This document shows positions 23,274 through 34,702 of a DNA stretch of 64,000 nt, piece after piece. The DNA is taken from NCBI GenBank assembly GCA_961205875.1, contig OY540816.1, forward strand, positions 9,930,701-9,994,700. Direction: 5' to 3'. Source of the stretch: Sialis fuliginosa (Eukaryota; Arthropoda; Insecta; Megaloptera; Sialidae). Position 1 is the first letter of the stretch. Every line of letters starts with the position of its first letter. Both the position numbers and the translations under genes were made by a program. The notes beneath the pieces were generated by a model. That model made no database searches and was not told the DNA's origin. It saw only the letters and a list, made by a program, of their open reading frames with translations.

Positions 23274-24287
23274 TATAAAAACCATATTTAAAAAATATAG
23301 GCTTTTTAACTTTTTAACTTTTGCGATTAACATGTCTAAATCTGGGTTTTTTCAAAAATCTACTAAAATGGCCGATTTAAAAAAACTGTTACACTTTGTA
23401 TCTAGGTATATTTGCTAAAATCATGGCACTTCCAAATGACTCATTCTACCTTTCTTCAAAATATTCGTATCGCCGAACCAAACCCTGTATAGTTAAATTA
23501 ATCAACAACATTAAAAATAACAGTAGGCTAAATTTTAATAAAATCAGTTACCTACTAAAAATTAAAACTCTACATAGGTACCTACGTTAATTTACATCAC
23601 ACCCCTTGCATTTAGCGCCACTGTAGATTTGCTGTAATATTACCTACAATGCATGTATGTATAACTGCGATTGCATGTATCTAATTATAAAGGTCAATGA
23701 ATTGTTATTATATAATTACTATTTACAAGTTATTGCTTACACATAAAGGATCATAGGTTCGAAGTTAATATCATATATATGTGTATGCTTTCTCTTTAGA
23801 TTTACATGTAGGTACATATACAATAATATACATATATATTTTTAATGTTCAAGATATGTACTTGCATTTGTGCATAAGAAAAACGTAGTAAAGAAACATT
23901 GGCTCTAATACTCCAATGCAAATGTTATAAAAATGATTTTTATATAATATAATATGTTTAAGTAAATAAACTAACAATAACAATAAATTCCTGAATTAAT
24001 TTTTCTTATATTTATAAAACAATGCAATCTTATATTCATTTAACGAATTTTGACATACCCAAGTATAAGCTAAGCCGGTGTCAAAGGTGATGCACCTAAA
24101 TTGGGAGTCAGGAAGGTATTTGTATCATTTGGCAGCAAAATTAGCTGACATAAAATCCTGGATCTACCACCGGCCACAGATTTTAGCTACCGGCTAAAAC
24201 ATAATAATATTCCGTGCCATAGAGGTAAAATTGTTCAATTGTGGTGTAAATTATCTATATTGTTCATACAGAAAATCAGAATCAATG
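23274..24287. other. AT-rich intronic sequence, no gene seen
   Basis: No coding-like frame. GGTTCGAAG near 23757 looks like a tRNA B-box but no acceptor stem or A-box fits around it. A short GC-neutral patch lies at 24070-24200 (GCCGGTGTCAAAGG, CTACCACCGGCCACAG). Confidence 0.35.
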
Positions 24288-24655
24288 GCCACGTTCACGA
24301 CTGACCAAAAATAGTAAACAATGAGCTTTGATTCGTTGATTCATGGAATTTCTGGTGGAATATACCAGAAATTTAAAGAATTTCATTTTTTAAGCATGTA
24401 AGGAAGTAAGAAAGAAGTAACCAGAAAGAGATAGAAACTAGTGTTCTGGCAGAAACGCTCAACATGAAGTGAACATAAAAGTTCTTTGGTTAGCCTGGTC
24501 ACTAGTATCTATCTCTTTCTAGTTAATTCTTTCTCACTTCCTTACACGCTTAAAAAATGACGTTCTTTAAATTTCTAATACATTCCTCCAGAAATTCCAA
24601 GAATCAACCAATCAAAGCTGGTTGTTCCGTTTTTTGGTCATACGTCAACGCTCCC
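24288..24655. mobile_element. Foldback MITE with arms of about 160 bp
   Basis: The left arm (CTGACCAAAAA, GAGCTTTGATTCGTTGATTC, TGGAATTTCTGG, AAATTTAAAGAA, CATGTAAGGAAGT, AAAGAGATAGAAACTAGTG) returns inverted (CACTAGTATCTATCTCTTT, ACTTCCTTACACG, TTCTTTAAATTTC, CCAGAAATTCCA, GAATCAACCAATCAAAGCTG, TTTTTTGGTCAT). Arms are about 80-85 percent matched, so the element is moderately old. No coding frame. Confidence 0.75.
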
Positions 24656-24784
24656 AATGTTTTTCATAAAATTTTGGAAGCACTAATAATATATGTATAC
24701 ATATGTATATGTATATAGGTACTATAATAAATACAAATAGATATTCTTCAGCAAAATTATGTTAAGCTACTAAGAAATGTACTA

Positions 24785-24895
24785 TACTCTATTTCATTAA
24801 AGAATGCAGTGGTTGTTGGGGTTTTGACGGTACGAATCGTGCATTTTACCGTCAAAAACCACGGCAACCACTGCATTTTTAAATGAAATAGAGTA
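24785..24895. mobile_element. Near-perfect 111-bp palindromic MITE, copy 1
   Basis: Ends TACTCTATTTCATT and AATGAAATAGAGTA are inverses. The whole element folds back (ATGCAGTGGTTG, then GACGGTACG in one arm; TTACCGTC, then CAACCACTGCAT in the other). It is flanked by TA. A second copy with the same core is at 54496-54605. Too short for coding; superfamily uncertain. Confidence 0.8.
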
Positions 24896-25580
24896 TAGGT
24901 AGTTTATCTATTATGTAAGTACAACCTGTGCACATATGTTTTACGTAATAATGGCACTGATAATTGCTTTTACTGAGACAGATTTATTTAATTTAATGTT
25001 TAAAATAAATTACTCATAATAATTATGTTGAAAAAATTAAACAGGTGTAAAGATTAATTGAATATAATTACAAAATTGTATTACGTCAATGAAAATGATC
25101 GATACTTTATTACATATGGGGAATAACAATTTATAATTAAACTTATTTAAATTCTAGAGGAAATACTTTATATATATGTATGTATTGTGGATGAGAATTA
25201 TTATACATGTAAAAATAGGATTTTTTTTATTTCAGTTTATTAACATGTTTGCATTTAAAAAAAAATTTTTATTCTGAACAGTATTATTTAGTAAAATAGC
25301 AAAATTAACGAGTTAACTAAAATTTATTATTTTGGTTATTTTAATTCTAAAATGACCAAACTATGATTTTATTACTAACATAACTATTCATAATTTCAAA
25401 TATCACTCTTAAAAACATTATCACATATTTATTAAAAATAATTAATACCTAGTCGAGTAGTTCTACCAAAGGTAATTTTAAAAATTAACAAACAAACAAA
25501 ATTGTTTGGCTCGACTGGAAAAAGGTGCATATTTATTTTATAGACCGACAATAGGGAACCTTTTTGCATCTTAGGCCTAT
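24896..25580. other. AT-rich intronic sequence, no gene seen
   Basis: No coding-like frame, RNA gene or clear element boundary was seen. Confidence 0.4.
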
Positions 25581-25588
25581 TTGCTATT

Positions 25589-25993
25589 CAGCGGTGGATT
25601 TACGTTAAATGCCGCCCAGGGCAAACAAAATTGCCGCTCTTCTACTAATTTGAAAATATAACCTATTTTGATATATAAGTTTCAGAATTATCATATGAAC
25701 TGAAAAGTGATAACTGTTTTTATAAGTAGACTTTACTGATGTATTATTAATAATAGTCCATCAATAATTAATACAATAATACATCAGTTAGAACGCTTGA
25801 ATAGAAATAAACGTACTCTTACTGAGGGTAACCAAAATCATCAGAGAATTTTTACAAGATGAGTAATTTTTTGTATTCCTTTTTTTTAGAGTGTTGTGTA
25901 TTAAACTAAAAAAGTTGGATTCTCTCAGAATCAACCGCCCTCAAAATTTTGCCACCCTGGACAGTAGCCCCTGTTGCCAGTGCCTAACGGCTG
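25589..25993. mobile_element. hAT-like element, GC-rich ends
   Basis: The left end CAGCGGTGGATTTACG is followed by GCCGCCCAGGGCAAAC. The right side carries GCCACCCTGGAC and ends near ACGGCTG. Flanks TTGCTATT (25581-25588) and ATGCTATT (25994-26001) match at 7 of 8 positions. The GCCGCCCAGGGCA motif also occurs inverted in the element at 34432-34702, so the two belong to related families. The short frame at 25891-26091 is not gene-like. Confidence 0.65.
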
Positions 25994-26001
25994 ATGCTAT
26001 T

Positions 26002-26641
26002 ATTCAGTCGTTTTTAAACATTTCATCTGTTCTTGGGTTTGTATTTTCAATCTTGAAATACAGTCACTCAAAAGCTCGTACTATGCCATAGATGTCCACA
26101 AAAAAATAATGTGTGTATGTTGCCGTTAAGGCAAGAAAAATATTGGTCGAATGTAGGCGATACTAGTTTATATTATTCTTTCAATAAAACAATTCGACAT
26201 GTATATATATTTGATTTTGCGTTCATTTTCATGTTACGTATATGTAACATAGTAATAATAATACAAAATATCTTACAGAAAGCCGCTTTGCTCTGGGAAA
26301 AATAAAGACGGTTAAGTCGCCCACTTTGGGGCCCAGGATTAGTAATCAAATTATTTGGATTGCTCGTAACTCTAATTTTACGTAACCTCGTATTTAGACT
26401 AGAAATAAGTCATCAAAATGATGACGTCAGAGAATAGTATCGCAAAAATTTGAGTTACGGCTAAACTCATTTTAAGAATATTTAGGTAAAGATGTCGAGT
26501 ACAGTTAGCAGAGATTTGAGTTACAAATAACTGTAATTCTAGTTTACTCTTTCCATTTTTCGGTTTCCTTAACTAAAAATCAGTCCTATGCTTAATCAAA
26601 TGTAGGTAGTCTGTAACAGTGAGTTGTTTCCAATGTAACCC
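26002..26641. other. Intronic sequence with a dispersed repeat fragment
   Basis: At about 26090-26150 is an inverse copy of the 18300-18625 repeat (GTGTATGTTGCCGTTAAGGC). The stretch 26370-26470 includes ATGATGACGTCAGAGAATAG, whose TGACGTCA core is an ATF/CREB-like site by consensus only. No gene seen. Confidence 0.4.
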
Positions 26642-26907
26642 AAAAAGAGGAATAATTTCTGATTGAGATTCGAACTTGTATAATTTACATCTTCTGTTTC
26701 AGTTTCTCACTTTACTAAACCATTTTAATAGTTCTAAAACTTATCAACTGGTGTAAAGAAATTGTCTAAGTAATTCCAGATTAGAACAATATTTTTACTC
26801 CAACTAATAGGCTTCAGAGCTATTAAGATAATTTAGTAAAGTGAGAACTGAAACAGAAGATGTAAATTATACAAATTCGAATCTCAGTCAAAAACCATTC
26901 CTTTTTT
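26642..26907. mobile_element. Foldback MITE, about 265 bp
   Basis: The left arm (TGAGATTCGAACTTG, TATAATTTACATCTTCTG, TTTCAGTTTCTCACTTTACT) is mirrored by the right arm (AGTAAAGTGAGAACTGAAAC, AGAAGATGTAAATTATAC, AAATTCGAATCTCAG). The arms are about 90 bp each with a loop of about 85 bp. The match is high, indicating a recent element. The GATTCGAA string is part of the arm and is not a tRNA. Confidence 0.78.
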
Positions 26908-27146
26908 AATGTTAGATTGAATATCCACTCACATCCAAGAGTAACAATACATATAATAAAAACAACACATAATATACGAGCAAAATTTCATAAGACCTAA
27001 CACCTTTCCTCCTTTATAAAATTTAAAACTTGCATCTTTCATCCAAACCATTTATTAATAATACTGGAAGTAAAGAACATTGTGCGTATGTTGCTTCCAC
27101 AAGATCAAAAGAAGAACTAATAAGCCACACCTATCTAAAATAGATA

Positions 27147-27255
27147 TGTCGGTATGCTTCATCTGAAATCACGGTTACTGAATCCGTAACCGTGATTTTA
27201 GATTAAGCATACCTATTTCTGAATTTAGTAATTGATAATTCAGAAATAGGTATGT
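27147..27255. repeat. Two overlapping strong hairpins
   Basis: Hairpin 1 (27151-27213) pairs GGTATGCTT, ATCT and AAATCACGGTTA with TAACCGTGATTT, AGAT and AAGCATACC. Hairpin 2 (27207-27251) pairs ATACCTATTTCTGAATT with AATTCAGAAATAGGTAT. They share the ATACC segment, so they are mutually exclusive folds. A related GATTACGGATTGAGTATCCG hairpin follows at 27269-27290. This looks like a nested or rearranged foldback element. Confidence 0.65.
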
Positions 27256-27739
27256 TTAATTTGAAACTACGATTACGGATTGAGTATCCGTAATTTTAGA
27301 TGTGACAACCGTGCTTATCCGTGACGTCACAGTTCTCTCTTAAGCGATATTTCTATTTGATCCCGCGTAACTAAAAATCGTAATTAGCTATTCCATCTAT
27401 TTCAAAGATATTGAAGTTATACTAGTCTATTCTTTCAATTAGTTCTGTCGATATTCAGTTACGCAAAGATAATTTTCACTTAAGGGACACTAACCAAAAT
27501 TCAAAGTTGCTTAACTATAAAAATAACGGCCAAAATTTTTCCCAGAGTGAGTACAGAAAAAAATTGAAGATACCCAAAACTGTCAAAACTAATAACAAAA
27601 TAAAATTTAAAAAACATTTAATTAAGGATTCTCACTTTCATGTGAGCCGAAACTGTAATTTTCATTGCACAAAAAAGTTTCGTAAAATGATTATAAAAAA
27701 TAAATAAAAAATATAATCGAAAGAATTAAATATTTTTCC

Positions 27740-27965
27740 TCCCCGTTTGTCGACGCGCGTGCATATTGCACTCGGTGCGTGTATGTGTTTGTGTTTGTGT
27801 GCAGGTGGTGCATGTACACCTACACGCCTTTGGCCAATGAACGACCGGGTTGATTGCACCGAGCTACGCCCCCCATCGCGATGTGCATTTTCATATCTCA
27901 TCCGTCCTGGTTGTAATTGCACCGCCATTTTTGCATACACATGGAAATTCTACATATATCTCCTA
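27740..27965 (+). promoter_or_regulatory. GC-rich island, candidate alternative promoter or conserved element
   Basis: About 220 bp of CpG-containing sequence (TTGTCGACGCGCGTGC, GCACTCGGTGCGTG, GAACGACCGGG, TACGCCCCCCATCGCGATG) stands out sharply from AT-rich flanks. Frames are open on both strands but overlap as mirror shadows and show no known domain. A short inverted pair (TTGCACTCGGTGC, GCACCGAGC) is present. No splice donor of good quality was fixed. It may be an alternative first exon, an enhancer or a decayed element. Confidence 0.3.
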
Positions 27966-28114
27966 GTTTTGATGGTGGTTACTGACCGCGTTAAAGGAAC
28001 CCCATTTCTGTGAACTCTAATATATTTTCTGTAATTATTATTTTTTAGATAATTACAATAAGATTATTTTATTGAAAAATAACAAAAGCGATTGAATCCT
28101 GATTATTATCTATA

Positions 28115-28305
28115 CAGTGTATTCCATGTTGATTAAGACATAGGAAATTTAACATGGGGACAAAAATTGAAAACAAAATACTAATGACTATTTTATTTCA
28201 AAATTCACCAACGACACATCATCAAATTTTATCAAAGGCTACTACAGTACTTCTAATTGTCCTCGTGTTAAATTCCCTATGTCTTAATCAACTTGGAATA
28301 CACTG
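28115..28305. mobile_element. Mariner-like MITE with ends of about 50 bp
   Basis: The left end CAGTGTATTCCATGTTGATT then AAGACATAGG is mirrored by CCTATGTCTTAATCAACTTG, GAATACACTG on the right. Flanks are TA on both sides. Length is about 190 bp with no gene; the open frame at 28154-28555 crosses this element and the next one and is spurious. CAGTGTATTCC-type ends with a TA target fit Tc1/mariner-derived MITEs. Confidence 0.8.
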
Positions 28306-28347
28306 TATATCTATATCATCCATATATTTAGTCGCTGCTAAGCGTAA

Positions 28348-28495
28348 AGGCCTCTATACAGGCAAATTGGGCCGATTATTCCGCGAAAAGTCGGCGCGAT
28401 TTGCCTATACACGTCTCAATCTACAGTACCCCCACTCTACCTCCCGACAAATCGGCCCTGCAGATTGGATGGTGTATAGAGGCCTTAATATATAT
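28348..28495. mobile_element. PIF/Harbinger-like MITE, 148 bp
   Basis: Ends AGGCCTCTATAC and GTATAGAGGCCT are perfect inverses, flanked on both sides by TAA (28345-28347 and 28496-28498). An inner patchy pair (TTGGGCCGAT and AATCGGCCCTG) continues the fold. GC-rich compared with surroundings. It lies only about 40 bp from the mariner-like element before it. Confidence 0.8.
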
Positions 28496-28498
28496 AAT

Positions 28499-29460
28499 AA
28501 AATAGTATTTTATTACAGTTTTATAAATATTAACTTTAATACGTATAACTTATAACTGTATTAAAAAAATCGTTTAATACTATAATATAATAATACTTAT
28601 AATCATAACATCATGGTGAATATAATTTGTATAGTTATTCTCCTGATCAAACTATTACTTTACAAACTATCGAACAGATCTGGAAGTTGGAAGGTCTTAC
28701 TTTATATAATTTGTCTAGCAATAATAAATAAACACTTAGCGATATTATAGATATTTTTGTAGTTCAAGCGAAACTAACATTTAAATATATATACACATGT
28801 CTTTGAACAGCATATATACAATAATCTACATACCTTCTGTTTTATATGAAATTATTTTTGTCATTGAGAAATCAAATATTTTCAATGAATTATTGCAACT
28901 TGTAATTAGCCAGTATTTAAGTGTTAATAATTACATATATGTATGTATATTTAACCACCAAGCTGCTATGCAATCATAATTCATATATCAGTTAACTATT
29001 TGGTAATATTGGAATATGTATGTATGTTTGTAGGTAATATGCATTTAGTTATTAAGATGATTTAAACAATTATAACAAAAAAATTAGACTGACCATCTTT
29101 AATTTTAAATAGAACCGTTGAAACTGGCATAAATCGATTATTATACGAATTATAACGTATTCAATATGTATGTACCTACATCTGTTGTCACCAGAAAAAA
29201 AGAGTATAGATATTAAAATTAGTCGCAGTCATAGATAAGTAAATACTTACTGTTGCTGTATTTAAAATCTAGTTTCGGACAAAATTTGTTTATCCAGGTA
29301 TACTACATTTTAAAATTTAATTTATATAAAACATATTTTTTATCACTACATAATAAATATTCTAATTTTGTAATTATTTTATCTATTGATATTTCAGTAG
29401 GACAAATAAAGTACAAAAGAGTAATGCAGGAAAAGGCACTGGGTAACTGATTATATAGGA
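28499..29460. other. AT-rich intronic sequence, no gene seen
   Basis: No coding-like frame or element boundary was seen. Short ATGTATGTAT microsatellite-like runs occur. Confidence 0.4.
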
Positions 29461-29765
29461 GCCCCTTGAACCATTATACCCCTATAAGGAATTACAAAGG
29501 GGCCACGATTTGCTCAGGCTTGCGACAATGCTAGCCAACACTGTGCCTAGATACAAATGATAACTTCATTCAAGACTCGGTCAAGGCTTGTCAATCAAAA
29601 CTTGTCGTACCAAGCCTGGCCTAGAGTTGGCCCAATCTTGAGTAAATAATAAATGATCCGAAATTCAATAGGTTGGCCTAGACGTGCCTATATCGAAAAA
29701 GCAACACTGGCAACCCAATATTGGGCCAAGCTTAGACCCATCGTCAAGTCTGGCATTTCCTATCA
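29461..29765. repeat. GC-neutral block with short internal repeats
   Basis: The block has repeated variants of GGCCTAGA and CCAAGCCTGG/GGGCCAAGCTT, and of AAGRCTYGTCAA (CAAGACTCGGTCAAGG, CTTGTCAATCAAAACTTGTC, ATCGTCAAGTCTGG). It looks like an old repeat with internal subrepeats. No frame and no clear termini. Confidence 0.4.
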
Positions 29766-30999
29766 TACATAGGTATATCAAAATTAAAAAAAAGTATATA
29801 CTATACATCCTATCACCGTGCTACTAATATAAGCAACGCTGGGTTATCTACACAAGTAGAATATTATCGATTTATAGCGCCCCCCCCCCCTTCCCCAATT
29901 CACCGGCCCATAATTTAAGGTTCATATTACTGTTAATCCACCACTGCTTGGCATATTTTTTTAGCTATGCTCCTTTTTAACTGACTTTTGCTAGATGCTT
30001 AATAGTTTTCAACATTAACCTCTTTAGTTTTATTACTATACGGTACATATGATTTTAGAAAAAAAAGGTTTTACAAAATTCATCGTCATGCATGTGTACT
30101 CTTATACAGAATACCGTTAGTAAAAAATATTTTTAATAATAACGAGGTACTTAAATATATTTATTTTTTCCATTAAAATTTGATTAAGAATTCAATATTA
30201 ATATTTATTTTCAAAAACTAATGAAATTAATGTGTGCAAAAAATGCAGAATTTTAATACATATTTAGTTTCTTTTTGTTTTTTTACTTATAATCTTTCTA
30301 AAAACTGGAATTTTGAATTAAAAAATTATTGAAAGGAATGAAAATTGCGTTAGGTGATCAAAACTGGAAACGTTAACGAAACTCGGGAATAATTTGAAAT
30401 TCACTATAATCAAATCTACGATCTGAAATAAATTATACTATTATTTAAAGATTACCAGAAGGTTTATATAAATTTATATTACTTTGTTGTTATGAATTTA
30501 TAAGTCAAAATTTATTAAATGTACGATAAAACACTGTTTTTAATTGAAAACAAACTGCACATTTCTAATTATAGATATATATTGTACACATACATACTAT
30601 TGCCGTAATTATATACACACGGCAAAAATAACAGAAATAATATACATGTAGGTCTAGGTAGTATAAGGTATAAGTATAACATGTCTTTTAAAACAAAGGG
30701 GCTTAATAAAGGAATGTAATGAACCTCTAGATTAAAATAATGTAAAAAATTGAATATTAATCTGATGTGAGTAAACATATTATACAACATAAAAAACGCT
30801 ATTTGAAAAAGATACATATCTATGTTGGGATTTATAAACGATTTGCTCTAGACTCTAGACTACTCTAAAGCATAAGCAAAGTAAACGGTATCTGTCAAAT
30901 TGTTATGAATTTGCTTGGGATTTTAGTTAGAGCAGTGATAATAAATTTTTTATAATATAAATGCTATGCGTTTTATATACACACACAAGGTATATAAAA
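29766..30999. other. AT-rich intronic sequence, no gene seen
   Basis: A C-run and CCGGCCCATAATTTAAGG near 29880-29920, followed by TTAATCCACCACTGC, look like the right end of another CAGTGGTGGATTAA-type hAT-like element. The left end was not found. The rest is plain AT-rich sequence. Confidence 0.4.
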
Positions 31000-31495
31000 A
31001 CAAGGCAGTCTCATTTGGTCCTTGACCAATCAGTGGCTGCACGGGAATTGACGTCACTAAGGGAATATATTCAAATGTTATAAATGTACAATAGAATATC
31101 AATTACAAAAAAAATCCTTTATTTATTCTTGTTTTCGTATTTTTGATATTTTAACAACACATACAATCAAATAAGTACAAATTCGACATTACAAAATCAT
31201 TAAAAGCTGTCCGAATCACAGAACGTATTGCCAACTTAAGAATAGTAAAAATGACGCTTCCTGAATAGACAAAATTGTCTGTTATAACTTTTTTATGATT
31301 TAGAATTGTCGAATTTGTATTTCTTTGATTTTATGTATTATTAAAATATTGAAAAATACGAAAACAAAAATAAATAAAATAATTACTTGTAATTGATATT
31401 CTATTATACATTTATAACATTTGAATATATTCCTTGGGTGACGTCAATTTCCGCGCCAACGCTGGTTGGTCAAGAAGCTCATGAGGCTACCTTGT
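31000..31495. mobile_element. Long-hairpin foldback element, 496 bp
   Basis: Ends ACAAGGCAGTCTCAT and ATGAGGCTACCTTGT are inverses. The arms continue for about 220 bp (TTGACCAATCAG, ATTGACGTCA, GAATATATTCAAATGTTATA, AATAGAATATCAATTAC, CTTGTTTTCGTATTTTTGAT, ACAAATTCGACA and their inverses), leaving a loop of roughly 70 bp. Flanks ATATAAAA and ATATAATT match 6 of 8, which is weak in AT-rich DNA. No coding frame. Transcription through it would give a long double-stranded stem. Confidence 0.8.
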
Positions 31496-33684
31496 ATATA
31501 ATTAATATGTATATGATATAAACCATATCTTTCCTTATAATATATTAATACCCCGCAGATAGCGTTAGCTTAGCTTTTGATCAAGAGCAAATTCTTTTTA
31601 ATACAGACATTAGTGTGAATAAACATAATTTCGTTGACAATTTTACAAATAATTGTAAGCAACTTTCTTATCAAAACTAAAGTAATTTTAAAGAAGTCCA
31701 TTTATAATCACAAACGACCTTTTCTGGCGTTTAAATAACGTAATACATAATATCATATATTAAACATACTTTAATATATGATAATATGTATTTTTCCAGA
31801 ATATAAATGACGATCTTATATATTATATTGTTTATTCAAGGTTTACTTTACACTTAAAGGTAAAAAGTTATGGATTCTTATTACCAACAACAAAATAAGA
31901 TAAAGATAATATATCCTAAACAAGGATAACATAGATCCTCAATTAAAGGAAACAGTACACTTTACACTGAAATTGTAAAATCACCGCCAACCAACCATGG
32001 TTATTTATTATATAACATTGCGCAAAAAAAGGGTTATGTGTCAGCCACTTTTAACATGTTTTGGTAATTTCTTTTATGACTTTTAGGAAAGGATTGTAAA
32101 TTTACCGTTTGAATTTTTTGTTGCATTGTGTTTATTGTTGCACACATTCAGAGTTACATAACTGTACATGTACGTATTTATTTAAGTTTCTAGAATTTAT
32201 CCTATATTTTATAGTTATTTGCTTTCAAAATGCATATTTTGTCTCCTCTTTTGTATATTTTTGAATCAAAAATAATAATAGTTAATACAGAAGAACAATA
32301 TTTTTAAAAACATTTACCAGTTATATTATTTGGATTAGTTGAGTTCGTAGCTAGCGGCATCACACTATAATATAAACCAAAACGTATATATATATATATT
32401 TGTTTGTATGTCTGTCCGGCGACAATCAATTTATAGCCCGTTAAACCTTTCACTGGATTTTTTTCATACTTTGCCTGTTTTTAGATTCGTCCTTCATGCA
32501 GTGTAATGGATAATTATTTTATTCAAAATATTTCTATTTTCCGTGATATGTATTTTTATGCGAGACACTACATGTAAAATTTACACGAAATTTTGCTATC
32601 TGACGTTTTATTTGAAATTTAGCAGTTTCGTCACTAGGCTTTTGTTTTTGGAATTCTTAGAATTTCGTCGCTGTGATTGGTCAAAAATTGACATTTCGTA
32701 TGAATTTTAAACACTCCACGTGGACTTGATATTTGCCTGTCATAAACAGCTGTTTTTTATTTGAAATACGTCAGGGGCGTGTACAGAAATGTGTCAAATT
32801 GGTACATTAAAATTAAATTGTTTATAAATGAAAATTTTCACCAAAATTGGTTAGTATATTGATGTAATTAGTATAATTTATATTTAATAAGAATTACGTC
32901 AGGAGCGTGGTTACAAGAATATTTTTTATTGATTTTTTCTGATATAATTGTATTAAAATGAAACGGTTATTTTAGACATTTGGTTGTTGTGAGGATTGAT
33001 GTAATTTGCCCAAAAATTTATATTTATTAACAATTAAGTCAGGTGCGCAATGTAAAAAATATTTTAAATTGTTATTTTTTAAGAGTTGCATAATAAACAT
33101 TTTTGAAAATCATTTGGTGGTTCAAAGATATATGTAATGTATCGAACAATGTATATTAAATAATAATAAAGACAGGGCTGGAGTATTAAAGGGAAACACC
33201 AGATATGTTGAAAAATTAATGATTTTTGCGATTTTTTAAATTTATTTAATAAATTCCTTTAGTATTGTCAGTGGCACCGCATTAAAAAATATTTAAAATT
33301 GCTATTTTTTAATCGTGACGAAAAAATTGATTTGATTGAAATTGAACAAAAGTTAACAGCTTGAGACATTTATAAAAATAATAAATATGTTAAAGTCAGG
33401 GTCGTGGTCTTGAAAATTTTTTTTTGCTATTTTTTCATAAAATTGCGTAAACATAAAACAAAAATCGTAATAAGATAATTTAACCTAATAAATAACATCG
33501 AAAATGCTTCAACGCATTCTTTGAATATGTTGTATGCCAAAAAATGTGGAAAATGATATTCACAATGATTTTTTGGTAATTTCTCAAAGGCATTATTAAT
33601 ATTAATGGTAAAGGTATAAATTACGAGGGTCGCAGCCGAAGGCTGAGACCCGAGTCTGAACCTTAGATTTTTTAAACTGTTAAT
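31496..33684. other. AT-rich intronic sequence with a diffuse repeated pattern
   Basis: From about 32750 to 33420 a phrase recurs loosely: TACGTCAGGGGCGTG, TTACGTCAGGAGCGTGG, TTAAGTCAGGTGCGCA, TTAAAGTCAGGGTCGTGG. Each is followed by a poly-T/A tract and an ATTTTAAATTG-like string. This suggests four or more very diverged tandem units of about 120-230 bp. TATATATATATATTTG with GTATGTCTGTCCGGCG lies near 32388-32420. No gene seen. Confidence 0.45.
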
Positions 33685-33784
33685 TAGGGCTGCACACCAA
33701 AATGAGACTAATAAAAATTCGTACGAGATGAGATTGTTTAAAATTTGGACGAGATAAGACCAAAACGATATTTATTTTATTTAT

Positions 33785-34316
33785 AAGGTACTGACACCAG
33801 TCTTGAACGCATTAAGAGCAAGATATATTGTTTTTTTGGGACTGATAGACACTTTTTTGTAACTTTCATGAACTTATGTTACTATTAAAACAAGTACCTA
33901 TTTATTAAATCAATGTAATTACCAAAGTTCACAAATATAGTTTGTTTTTTAAATTATAGCCTTTTATTTTGTTTATGTTTTTTCTCCAGTAATGGACATT
34001 TGAGAAAATTACAAAATGATAAGTACTACGACACAAAAGTTATAAAATAAAGAATCGTTAAATTTACTCGCTTCACTAATTATTTACATAAAAAAATACA
34101 TTTTTCTTGCTAGTCTGTCGAACCGCGATGTTTATTTTTACAATATTTTTAAACAAAATGTCATCAAATCATGCTGTAAGACAATTAAAATGTATATAGA
34201 TTAATATCCAGTAATGGCAGTAATCAAATATCAACAAATATTTCTAATTTAGTAGGTACATTTAATTTTAAAATGTTCACCACTGAGGTGTTGTTCAAGA
34301 CTGGTGCCAGTACCTT
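33785..34316. mobile_element. MITE with GGTACTGGCACCAGTCTTG ends, copy 1
   Basis: The left end AAGGTACTGACACCAGTCTT is mirrored by AAGACTGGTGCCAGTACCTT. Length is about 530 bp with no coding frame. A full second copy is at 37487-37998 and partial copies lie at 42868-42985 and 44176-44400. It is inserted inside a hAT-like element. The outer ends extend into TATAA in most copies, so the exact duplication is unclear. Confidence 0.8.
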
Positions 34317-34431
34317 AGTTTCGTCGAGAGTCTCAGTTTTAAACGATTATAATAATTAGTAAAAATTTACAACAAATAATTAAAATAAATATAAATTTTT
34401 GGTTTTAATTCTTCATATACACTATTACAGC

Positions 34432-34702
34432 CAGTGGCGTATTTACCATTGGGCCATGGGGGCCATGGCCTAGGGCGGTAGATTCTTTAGTTTGTTTTAG
34501 AGACAAAAAATTAGTAAAGCGACTAAAAAAAAAATTCATCAGTTTTTAATTTATATTATATTTTGTTTTATTTGTAAAAATTATCACTTTTCAGTTCATA
34601 TAGTAATTCTGACTTCTATCAAAAATAAATTATATTTTCCCTTGGTGGAGGGGCGGCAATTTCTTTTTGCCCAGGGCGGCACTTAACGTAAATACGCAAC
34701 TG
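34432..34702. mobile_element. hAT-like MITE with exact 8-bp duplication, nested
   Basis: The left end CAGTGGCGTATTTAC is mirrored by the right end GTAAATACGCAACTG. The flank ATTACAGC is duplicated exactly (34424-34431 and 34703-34710). A second GC-rich inverted pair lies inside (TAGGGCGGTAG and GGGGCGGCAA, then GCCCAGGGCGGCAC). No coding frame. It lies inside the 33685-34859 element. Confidence 0.85.

Noticed and set aside
23740-23775. GGTTCGAAG as a tRNA B-box
   Set aside because: No A-box or acceptor stem fits upstream or downstream.
26660-26680. GATTCGAAC as a tRNA T-loop on the minus strand
   Set aside because: It is part of the arm of a foldback MITE and recurs in the other arm.
27662-28013. 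Opposed 88- and 92-codon frames in the GC-rich island
   Set aside because: They mirror each other across the same bases and neither shows a known motif, so the island is annotated as regulatory or unknown instead.
28154-28555. 133-codon + strand frame
   Set aside because: It runs through a mariner-like MITE and a TAA-flanked MITE and has no recognisable domain, so it is chance.
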